Below, piece by piece: positions 1 to 6,335 of a stretch of 16,167 bases of DNA. Numbering within the stretch: the stretch's first letter is position 1; each line of letters begins with the position of its first letter. This DNA comes from an uncultured Verrucomicrobiales bacterium (GTDB lineage Bacteria > Verrucomicrobiota > Verrucomicrobiae > Limisphaerales > CANJSG01), in assembly GCA_946480965.1 (NCBI GenBank), contig CAMLMI010000074.1, positions 1 to 16,167 on the forward strand, in the 5' to 3' direction. The notes under the pieces are model-generated. The model was given only the letters and a program-made list of their open reading frames with translations. It was not told the DNA's origin and ran no database searches. The position numbers and the translations under genes were made by a program.

Positions 1-1
1 C

Positions 2-1606
2 GGGTCGGCGCAGACGCTCGCGTTCCGCCTGCTGCCGGGCACCGGGTCCGGAGCCCTGATCGATCCCGCCACCGGCGCGATTTCGTGGCAGACCACCGGA
101 GCCCACGGCGGCACCACCAACCTCTTCTCGCTGGTCGTTGCGGACAACGGCACGCCCAGCCTCTCGGCCACGCAGACCTTCCGCGTCCGCGTTTTCGAGG
201 AGAACACCGCGCCCGTCGTCCAGCCTTCGGTCCTCCTGGTGGCGGACGAAGGGTCGCTCTTCAACCCCGTGCTGACCGCCCAGGACTCCGACGTTCCGGC
301 CCAGTCGCTCACGTGGCAGATGCTCCAGGGCGCTCCCGCCGGGCTGCTGCTCAATCCCTCCGGCCAGATCCTCTGGACCCCGGGCGAATCCGCCGGGCCG
401 GGCACGAACTTCTTCTCCGTGCGCGTGACCGACAGCGGTTTCCCGGCGCTCTCCGCCACCCAGGCCGTCACGCTCGTCGTCCAGGAGGTCAACCTCCCGC
501 CGGTGCTCGCGCCCGTATCGCCGAAGGCCGCCTTCGTCGGCGTGCAGTTGACCGTGACCAACACGGCCACCGATCCGGACCAGCCCGCGAACCAGCTCAC
601 CTTCAGCCTGGGAGCCGGCGCGCCGCGCGGAGCCCGGATCAATCCGACCAACGGCGTCTTCACCTGGACGCCCACGCCGGAATACGCCTCCACCACCGTG
701 CCGATCACCATCCGCGTGACCGACGATGGGTTGCCCGCGCTCGTCGCCTCGACCGTGTTTGAAGTGCTGCTCGGCGACTTCATGGGCATCGAGATCGGTT
801 CCGCCGTGGTGCTGACGAACGAAGCCGCCGCCCTGCCCATCCGCCTCACCGGCACGGCCAACATCACCAACGCCACCGCCGTCATCACGGTTGGAGGCCC
901 GGTGCTGGCTTCCGCAACGGTGGCGACCGTTCCCGCCCATCTCCAGGGTGCGACGCTCACGCCGCTGGGCAACAACCGCTACGCGCTGCGGCTGGTCTCC
1001 AGCGGCGGTCTGGTCGGATCGACCAACGCCGTGGCGATGTTCCAGTTCACCGCGACCAACGCCGGGCCTTCCGCCTTCGTGTCCGTGACCGTCTCCGAGG
1101 TCACCGGCACGCGCGCCACCGGCTCGGCCGTGGATTCCGTCGGCTCGGCGGATGGACGGATCGTGTTCATCAACCGCGAACCGCTGATGGAACTCGCGCG
1201 GCAACCGCTCGATTCCCTCACGCTCTTCGGCCGACCAGGCACCGGATACGAGCTCCAGTTCGGCACCAACCTCCTCGCCGGAGGCTGGCGCGGCCTGGAC
1301 CGCATTCCGCTGACCAACCGCGTGCTCTCGCTGCCGGCCGTGGTGACGAACGGGCTCGGCTTCTTCCGCACGATGGAGCTCGGACAGCCCCGGCCGTTGC
1401 TCGACCTGCTGGGCTACGGATCGGGCACGATGGAGTTCATGCTCTACGGCGAGGCCGGGGCCAGCTACGACATCCAGACCTCGCCACAGATTGTCGGCGG
1501 CACCTGGACCACGCGCCAGACGGTCGCCCTGGCCGTGGGCTACCGCGCCGTCACGCTGGCGCCGCCGGGCGACGGCGTCTTCTTCGTGCGTGCCGTGAAA
1601 CGATAG
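2..1606 (+). CDS. C-terminal part of a large secreted Ig-repeat protein (5' end outside the window)
   Basis: The reading frame is open from the left edge to a TAG stop, so at least 534 residues belong to a protein whose start lies outside the window. A GTG at 239 is internal and should not be used as a start. Three tandem Ig-like repeats of the putative-Ig/cadherin-like type are visible at about residues 1-70, 92-168 and 190-258. Each has a hydrophobic strand, an 'N/DP.(T/S)G.(I/F).W' turn, and a 'V(R/A)(V/D)(T)D.G.P.L.A' strand. Residues about 263-393 look like a cohesin-like beta-sandwich (inference from pattern only). Residues 399-534 hold two modules of the 'YELQFGTNLLAGGW...GFFR' and 'YDIQTSPQIVGGTW...VFFVR' type, common at the C terminus of secreted Verrucomicrobiota proteins. 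No LPXTG or PEP-CTERM anchor is seen. It is probably an extracellular or surface binding protein. The substrate cannot be told because any catalytic domain would lie upstream. Confidence 0.85.
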   Translation, partial: GSAQTLAFRLLPGTGSGALIDPATGAISWQTTGAHGGTTNLFSLVVADNGTPSLSATQTFRVRVFEENTAPVVQPSVLLVADEGSLFNPVLTAQDSDVPAQSLTWQMLQGAPAGLLLNPSGQILWTPGESAGPGTNFFSVRVTDSGFPALSATQAVTLVVQEVNLPPVLAPVSPKAAFVGVQLTVTNTATDPDQPANQLTFSLGAGAPRGARINPTNGVFTWTPTPEYASTTVPITIRVTDDGLPALVASTVFEVLLGDFMGIEIGSAVVLTNEAAALPIRLTGTANITNATAVITVGGPVLASATVATVPAHLQGATLTPLGNNRYALRLVSSGGLVGSTNAVAMFQFTATNAGPSAFVSVTVSEVTGTRATGSAVDSVGSADGRIVFINREPLMELARQPLDSLTLFGRPGTGYELQFGTNLLAGGWRGLDRIPLTNRVLSLPAVVTNGLGFFRTMELGQPRPLLDLLGYGSGTMEFMLYGEAGASYDIQTSPQIVGGTWTTRQTVALAVGYRAVTLAPPGDGVFFVRAVKR

Positions 1607-1625
1607 ACCTCCCATCCTCCCGCGC

Positions 1626-2093
1626 ATGGCCATGCCCTATCCGACCATCATCCCCGGGCTCCGCAGCCCGGCCGCCACCGTCAACGGCCTCGTCTATTTC
1701 GGCCGGATGCTCGACAAGATCCGCCTCGCCGCCGCCGGCCGCCTGCCCGAGGGCTGGCAGCCGATGCGCGGCTCCGCCATGAAGAACAGCTTCGACGACC
1801 GCTGCTGCCGCTTCCTCGCCATCGACTACGCGGCGCTGGAGGCCGAGACGCTGAAGGGCGACAAGACGGACGAGGAGCTGCTCGAATGGGCCTTCGCCCA
1901 CGGACGCCGTCCCGACGAGCAACAGATCGAGGTCTGGAACGGGTTCATGCTCAAGCGCGGCTGGCGCGACGCGGGGACGGCCCGCCTGAACGAGCGCCTC
2001 GCCGAGATCGGCCTCCCGCCCGGCACCGTCCAGACCATGTTCGAGTTCATCGATCTGGACGAAGGCCGCCTGACGCTGCCCGTGAAGGACTGA
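1626..2093 (+). CDS. DUF5069 domain-containing protein
   Basis: A 155-residue protein that I recognise as a DUF5069 family member. The key blocks are 'GLRSP' at residues 11-15, 'VYFGRMLDKIRL' at 23-34 and 'FDDRCCRFL' at 56-64. These are followed by an acidic helix with 'DEELLEWAF' and a C-terminal segment typical of the family. No signal peptide or membrane segment is present, so it is expected to be cytoplasmic. The biochemical function of the family is unknown to me. The ATG at 1626 is preferred. A second ATG two codons later is equally possible, and no Shine-Dalgarno sequence helps to decide. It starts 19 bases after the stop of the Ig-repeat gene, but joint transcription is not shown by any sequence signal. 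Confidence 0.88.
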   Translation: MAMPYPTIIPGLRSPAATVNGLVYFGRMLDKIRLAAAGRLPEGWQPMRGSAMKNSFDDRCCRFLAIDYAALEAETLKGDKTDEELLEWAFAHGRRPDEQQIEVWNGFMLKRGWRDAGTARLNERLAEIGLPPGTVQTMFEFIDLDEGRLTLPVKD

Positions 2094-2200
2094 AGCCCGG
2101 CCGAAGCCCCGCCAACAGCGGACGGCCTCCGGTCCGATCCAGTGTGAGGGAAGATTCCGCGTGCAGGAGATTCCGGACGGTGGCTTGTTTGGATTGCGCC

Positions 2201-2950
2201 ATGAAGATGCCTGTTCTCTCGCTCCTCTGCGCCGTCGGCATCCTGCTGGCGGGATGCCAGAACCCGTCGCCGTTGAGCCCGGCGGAGAAGGCGCGCTACG
2301 GCGAGATGCTGAGATCGGGGAAGGTTCGGACCAGCTTTGAGAAGGGAGCCAGGCTCTCCGTTTCCAGACAGCTTCAGGTGTTGGCTCTGGCGGAAGGGTG
2401 CGGCATCCGTGAGCCATCGGTCATCAGGAGTGGCCGCACCGTTCCCATCGACGGGTTGGTCGTCTCGGTTAATGGGGCGGACCGCGTGGAGGGACGCAGC
2501 CGTTTCTTTGAGAGCATCCCAATCTACGAAGCCGGATGGATCAAGGAGTGGGAAGACAAGGTCGAGAACATCCAACGCGTCGGACGCTTCTGGGCCGATG
2601 GGGATGAGAAGACGATGGAGCATCTTCGCCGCTACGATTTCTGGGGAAAGCCGATTGAAATCAGCATTTCGCAATCAGTGGACGTGGCCTCGGCGGACCG
2701 TATCGTGGCGTTGCTGGATGCCAAGAGAGTTCGGTTTCCCGGGGAGAGCGCAGGGATACCCTCAGCCGATCGGCTGGAATTCGATGGGTTGGCGGAGAGA
2801 GGATTTCAGCCGGTGGGAATCAGCAAGAGTTCTTCTGAGGGTTGCTACGGGTTGGGTTTTTACAGCCCAAGCCGAGGGAGTTTATCCTTGGATGTCCGGT
2901 TGGAAGAAGAGTCCGTGGTCGTCGAAAGCATCGCCAGAATCCACTTCTGA
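2201..2950 (+). CDS. Hypothetical lipoprotein
   Basis: A 249-residue protein I cannot assign to a family. The N terminus is a textbook lipoprotein signal: a charged start (MKMP), a hydrophobic core, and a 'LLAGC' lipobox with the acylated cysteine at residue 19. That signal fixes the start at the ATG at 2201, although the frame is open upstream. The mature part is soluble and charged, with a W-rich middle (around 'GWIKEWEDKVENIQ' and 'RFWADGD') and no recognised catalytic motif. The residue after the lipid cysteine is Gln, not Asp, so by the E. coli rule outer-membrane sorting would be expected (inference for this phylum). Sampled 60-base lines give about 55-65% G+C against about 70% in the preceding gene, which hints at a different origin or weaker constraint. 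It ends five bases before the stop of the convergent cardiolipin synthase gene. Confidence 0.75.
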   Translation: MKMPVLSLLCAVGILLAGCQNPSPLSPAEKARYGEMLRSGKVRTSFEKGARLSVSRQLQVLALAEGCGIREPSVIRSGRTVPIDGLVVSVNGADRVEGRSRFFESIPIYEAGWIKEWEDKVENIQRVGRFWADGDEKTMEHLRRYDFWGKPIEISISQSVDVASADRIVALLDAKRVRFPGESAGIPSADRLEFDGLAERGFQPVGISKSSSEGCYGLGFYSPSRGSLSLDVRLEEESVVVESIARIHF

Positions 2951-2955
2951 CTCCT

Positions 2956-4371
2956 TCACAGCAGCGAATCCGCCAGGCGGGCGATGTTCTGGAGGACGCG
3001 GAGGGTGACGGGGCGTTGGCGCCATTCTTCCAGGGTCAGGCGGTCGCTGTCGGCGAGGCGGCGGTTCTCGATCTCGCGCAGGCGGCGGACGGTTTCGCCG
3101 CAGTAGAGCACGAGGTTGATCTCGGCGTTCAGGGCGAAGGAGCGGATATCGATGTTGGTCGAGCCCAGGACCGCGATGTCGTCGTCCACGGTCAGGTGCT
3201 TGGCGTGCAGGAAACGCGGCCGGTAGAGGCGGATCTCGACGCCGGAGGCCAGCAGCTCGTCGTAGAAGGCGCGCTGGGCGAACTGGGTGAAGGTCTGGTT
3301 CGCGTGGGCGGAGAGGACGAGCACGACTTCCACGCCGCGCCGCGCGGCCGAGCGCATGGCCTGGAGGAAGGGTTCGTCGGGGACGAAATACGGGGTGGTC
3401 AGCACCACGCGCTTGCGGGCGGCATAGAGCAGGGAGACGAAGTGTTCCTGGGCGTTTTCGCGTTCGTAGCCGGGGCCGCTGGGCAGCAGTTGGGCGACGG
3501 TGCCGCCGGTGGGGTCGAGCGGCGGGAAATGGACGGATTGATCCAGCACTTCGCCGGTCTCGAAAAAGTAGTCGGTGACGAACACGGCCTGGAGCTGGGC
3601 GGTGATCGGGCCGGTGACGCGCACGACGAGCTCCTCGTTCGGGAAGCCCTTCACGAATTCCGCGTCCACCACGTTCTGCGAGCCGGTGTAGCCGACGGCG
3701 CCGTCGATCACGACGATCTTGCGGTGGTTCCGGAGATCGAAGCGGGCGGCGTTCCGGCGGAACAATCCGGCTTCCATCATGGCGTGCAGATCGACGCCGA
3801 CGGCGCGGAGCTCCGGGCCGAGACGTTTCAGGCCGCGCTTTGAACCCACGGCGTCCATCAACACGCGGCACTTCACGCCGCGCCGAGCGGCGCGGATGAG
3901 GGCATCGGCCACGAGGCGGCCGGTGGTGTCGGCCTCGAAGATGTAGAAGAGCAGATGGACCTGGTCGCGGGCGGCGTCGATGTCGGCCACCATCCGGCGG
4001 AGGCTGGTGTCGTAGTCGTCGAGCAGCTCGACGTGGTTTCCGCCAAAGGGCTCGAAGTCGCCGAGGTTGGAGGCGAGTTGCACCAGCGGCTGGAGGTGTT
4101 TCGGCAGGACGGGATGGAGCGCGGGTTGTTGGGCCAGGCCGCGCTGGGCTTCGCGGATGCGGCTGGAGGCGCGGCGCTGCTGCTCGATGCGGCGGCGCGG
4201 AAGATAGATGCGGCCGATCATCGCGTAGAGCACGAGGCCGGGCAGGGGAAACAGGAAGATGAGGAGCAGCCAGGTGCGCGTCGCCGCCGTGCTTCGCTGC
4301 TGCGGCACGTAGATCAACATGGCGAGGCGGATGCCCCACTCGCTGATCAGGTAGGCGAGGCTCCAGTTCAT
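2956..4371 (-). CDS. cls: Cardiolipin synthase (phospholipase D superfamily)
   Basis: A 471-residue membrane enzyme expected to join two phosphatidylglycerol molecules into cardiolipin and glycerol at the inner membrane. Two N-terminal hydrophobic segments (about residues 5-22 and 33-53) are followed by two phospholipase D domains. The HKD motifs are complete: H216, K218 and D223 in 'HRKIVVID', then 'GYTGSQN'; and H389, K391 and D396 in 'HAKHLTVD', then 'GSTNID'. Length and architecture match bacterial Cls proteins of about 480 residues. I chose the ATG at 4371. A TTG six codons upstream (4389) is in frame, but it lies inside a short tandem DNA repeat and neither start has a clear ribosome binding site. 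The gene runs convergently into the lipoprotein gene with no room for a separate terminator. Which of the several Cls types it is cannot be told. Confidence 0.93.
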   Translation of the reverse strand: MNWSLAYLISEWGIRLAMLIYVPQQRSTAATRTWLLLIFLFPLPGLVLYAMIGRIYLPRRRIEQQRRASSRIREAQRGLAQQPALHPVLPKHLQPLVQLASNLGDFEPFGGNHVELLDDYDTSLRRMVADIDAARDQVHLLFYIFEADTTGRLVADALIRAARRGVKCRVLMDAVGSKRGLKRLGPELRAVGVDLHAMMEAGLFRRNAARFDLRNHRKIVVIDGAVGYTGSQNVVDAEFVKGFPNEELVVRVTGPITAQLQAVFVTDYFFETGEVLDQSVHFPPLDPTGGTVAQLLPSGPGYERENAQEHFVSLLYAARKRVVLTTPYFVPDEPFLQAMRSAARRGVEVVLVLSAHANQTFTQFAQRAFYDELLASGVEIRLYRPRFLHAKHLTVDDDIAVLGSTNIDIRSFALNAEINLVLYCGETVRRLREIENRRLADSDRLTLEEWRQRPVTLRVLQNIARLADSLL

Positions 4372-4380
4372 CGACCGGGG

Positions 4381-4408
4381 AAAGTCCAAGGTCCAAAGTC
4401 CAAGGTTG
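4381..4408. repeat. Short tandem repeat, 14-bp unit, upstream of cls
   Basis: Two consecutive 14-bp units, AAAGTCCAAGGTCC and AAAGTCCAAGGTTG, differ only in the last two bases. They lie directly upstream of the cls start codon (read on the minus strand as CTTGGACTTTGGACCTTGGACTTT). From general knowledge, similar 'GGTCCAAAGTCC' strings recur in intergenic DNA of several bacterial phyla. Their role is not known to me. Confidence 0.7.
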
Positions 4409-4418
4409 GCGGCGCGAA

Positions 4419-4448
4419 CGGAGCGCGGACGGTCACGTCCGCGCTCCG
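4419..4448. repeat. Palindromic REP-like element, copy 1
   Basis: A perfect inverted repeat: left arm CGGAGCGCGGAC (4419-4430), loop GGTCAC (4431-4436), right arm GTCCGCGCTCCG (4437-4448). Both arms are identical, base for base, to the copy at 15143-15172. Only the six loop bases differ. It starts 21 bases past the stop of the glycosyltransferase gene and 48 bases before the cls ATG, so in RNA it would form a strong hairpin between the two. There is no T-run, so it is not a standard intrinsic terminator. Confidence 0.85.
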
Positions 4449-4468
4449 ATCATCGGCGCTCGTCCGGA

Positions 4469-5419
4469 TCACAGCACCACCTCTTCGATCTTCACTTCAG
4501 CGGCCGTGGGTCTGGGGCGCTTTTCCGGTCGGGTGAAGAGACCGCGCCAGAAGCCGAGGCCATAGACGACATGGGTCAGGACGATCAATGGAGCGACCCG
4601 AAGCAACAGGCCGAAGTTGTCGCGTGTGACCCACAACGCCTGCAAACCGACCAAAACCGCGTGGGCTGCCAGTGGCAGAAGAAAGAGCGGGGGCAAGGCA
4701 ACGACCGCGAGCAGATACACCACGAACAGCGGCGGCGCGAAGTTCACGGCCGAACCCAGGGAAGGATGCCGCCGGAACTGCTCGGCGCGGCCCCGGCCGT
4801 AGTTGAGCAGCATCTTCATGAAGGAGCGCAGATTCGGACGAGGGCGTCGCAGGACGAAGACGCGGGGATCATAGACCAGCTTGCCGCCGCGTTTCTGGAG
4901 TTCGTCCATCAGCGCGTTTTCCTCGTTGGGATAGAGCGCTTCGTCGAAGCCGCCCAGCTCCAGCACCGGCTCGCGACGGGCGAGTAGGTTGCAGAGGATC
5001 AGTTCCTTCTCGCTGGAGTTGCGGGCTTCGCCCACGGGCCAGTAGCGGGCGCGGCTAGGGCCAAAGGCGAGCCAAGAGGCCATCGTGCGGGCAAAGGCTT
5101 GCTCCAGCGGCGGCGCGTCCTCGGGGCACAGATTGGGGCCGCCGACCATGACCACTTCGGGACGGCGGAAATGTTCGACGGCGCGTCGCAGTGCGTCGGG
5201 CTCCGGGCGTGAATCGTCGTCCAGGAAGAAGATCAGTTCGCCGGTGGCTTGGCGGAGGGCGAGGTTGCGCTGGACGGAGGGCTGGCGGCCGCGCGCGAGC
5301 AGCACCTGGAGGCGGTCCTTCGGATAATCCAGCGCGCGCACCGCCGAAAGCGCGGCCACTTCCCGTTCATCGGGGCGGGCGGGCACAATGATCGTGACGG
5401 TCGGGAGCGGCGCGGACAC
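4469..5419 (-). CDS. Glycosyltransferase family 2, membrane-associated
   Basis: A 316-residue GT-A fold enzyme expected to transfer a sugar from a nucleotide-sugar donor in the cytoplasm to an envelope or exopolysaccharide acceptor. The N terminus has the first strand 'VTIIVPARPDERE' (residues 8-20), a nucleotide-binding helix, and the metal-binding 'LDDDSRP' with the DDD at 67-69. 'GGFDE' at 156-160 and 'NEEN' at 165-168 match the acceptor/catalytic region of succinoglycan-type (ExoA-like) GT2 enzymes. The C terminus has hydrophobic segments at about 226-262 and 271-292 that should hold it in the membrane. The start is a GTG at 5419. It gives a family-typical N terminus, and I see no ATG that would. 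The gene follows the terminator of the DUF1080 gene, so it needs its own promoter in about 50 bases. Substrate unknown. Confidence 0.88.
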   Translation of the reverse strand: MSAPLPTVTIIVPARPDEREVAALSAVRALDYPKDRLQVLLARGRQPSVQRNLALRQATGELIFFLDDDSRPEPDALRRAVEHFRRPEVVMVGGPNLCPEDAPPLEQAFARTMASWLAFGPSRARYWPVGEARNSSEKELILCNLLARREPVLELGGFDEALYPNEENALMDELQKRGGKLVYDPRVFVLRRPRPNLRSFMKMLLNYGRGRAEQFRRHPSLGSAVNFAPPLFVVYLLAVVALPPLFLLPLAAHAVLVGLQALWVTRDNFGLLLRVAPLIVLTHVVYGLGFWRGLFTRPEKRPRPTAAEVKIEEVVL

Positions 5420-5469
5420 GCGCGCAGTGTGGCTGTATCCGCCCGACGGACGGAAACTGAAATCTTCCG

Positions 5470-5502
5470 GCCAAAGAAAAAGCCCGCCGGGTGGGCGGGC
5501 TT
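5470..5502 (-). terminator. Intrinsic terminator of the DUF1080 gene
   Basis: Read on the minus strand, the hairpin AAGCCCGCC-CACCC-GGCGGGCTT (stem arms at plus 5494-5502 and 5480-5488) is followed by TTTTCTTTGG. This nine-pair GC-rich stem with a U-rich tail starts 27 bases past the DUF1080 stop. It separates that gene from the glycosyltransferase downstream. Confidence 0.85.
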
Positions 5503-5528
5503 CGTCGGTCCGGGGATCGCGTCCGTTC

Positions 5529-6170
5529 TCAGGGCAGGATCTTGACCTGGATGTTGCGGTAGTGGGCCTCGCTGCCGGGGTCGTGGCCCTGGAGGGCGAA
5601 GGTGCCGCTCTCGATCAGGCGGCCCGAAAAGCCGGCCGGGCGCTTCTTGTCGGCGGGCTCGGTGTAGTCCGCGATCACCTTGTCGTTGACCTTGGTGACG
5701 ATGTGCTTGCCCTCGACCTTGATCTCCATCGTGAACCACTCGTTGTCCTTGGCCGGGGCCTCGTAGTTGTCGGCGATGCCGTAGAGACCGGCGGTGCGCT
5801 TGGGGTCGCTCTGGCTGTTGTTGACCTGCACCTCGTAGCCCTTGGAAGGCCAGCCGTCCTTCTGGAACTTGGTGTGGAAATAAACGCCGGAGTTCGCCTT
5901 GGGCTTGGTCATGATCTCCAGCTTCAGGACGAAGTTGGTGAAGTTCCCGCCGTTGACCGGGCCGGTGTAGAAGAGGTGGGCGCGTTCGCCCTTCACCACA
6001 AGGGCACCGTCCTTCACGGAGAAGGTCGAGGGGTTTTCGTTGGCGGTCCAACCGTCGAGGTTCTTGCCGTTGAAAAGGGAGACCCAGCCGCCGGAGTTCT
6101 GGGCCGAGACGCAGCCGACGGCCAGAAGCGCCGGGGCCAGCAGGGCCATGCAGGATTTGAAGGGATTCAT
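5529..6170 (-). CDS. Secreted DUF1080 (3-keto-disaccharide hydrolase family) protein
   Basis: A 213-residue exported protein of the DUF1080 family, now named after 3-keto-disaccharide hydrolases, with a concanavalin-like beta-sandwich fold. A Sec signal peptide covers about residues 1-23, with likely cleavage after 'VSA'. The cysteine at 20 gives a poor lipobox (AVGC), so lipidation is less likely but not excluded. Family blocks are 'SLFNGKNLDGW' at 31-41, 'ANSGVYFHT' at 92-100, 'GYEVQVNN' at 111-118 and 'LQGHDPGS' through 'YRNI' at 193-207. Length fits a stand-alone single-domain member. I chose the ATG at 6170 because the signal peptide starts there. An in-frame ATG at 6197 would add nine residues. 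It is divergent from the amidohydrolase operon. It probably acts on oxidised sugars or glycosides in the periplasm, but the family is broad and the substrate is not evident. Confidence 0.9.
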   Translation of the reverse strand: MNPFKSCMALLAPALLAVGCVSAQNSGGWVSLFNGKNLDGWTANENPSTFSVKDGALVVKGERAHLFYTGPVNGGNFTNFVLKLEIMTKPKANSGVYFHTKFQKDGWPSKGYEVQVNNSQSDPKRTAGLYGIADNYEAPAKDNEWFTMEIKVEGKHIVTKVNDKVIADYTEPADKKRPAGFSGRLIESGTFALQGHDPGSEAHYRNIQVKILP

Positions 6171-6237
6171 CGGAGGCTTGAATGACTGCCCGGCCATGCG
6201 CTGTCAATGCGGCGGGCGTCCCGAAACCGGGGAGATG

Positions 6238-6260
6238 GCCTGTCGAAGAAACCGACAGGC
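6238..6260. repeat. Inverted repeat in the divergent DUF1080/amidohydrolase spacer
   Basis: Perfect 8-bp arms GCCTGTCG (6238-6245) and CGACAGGC (6253-6260) surround a 7-base spacer AAGAAAC. The element lies between two divergent secreted-hydrolase genes, where an operator is plausible. In RNA it would be a leader hairpin of the amidohydrolase message. No T-run follows, so a terminator is unlikely. Confidence 0.55.
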
Positions 6261-6335
6261 TTCCGCGCGACCCGGAGCGCGCCGGAACGGTCTCCGTTGC
6301 TGGACATGCCTTGCGGGATGGCTACCGTCGCGCGC

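Noticed and set aside
1551..2674. Minus-strand open frames over the DUF5069 and lipoprotein genes
   Set aside because: Plus-strand DUF5069 motifs and a lipoprotein signal are clear. The minus frames show no domain or signal peptide.
2882..4396. A 504-codon minus-strand frame overlapping cls
   Set aside because: It runs in a different frame over the same bases as the HKD-bearing cardiolipin synthase and translates to Arg/Pro-rich noise.
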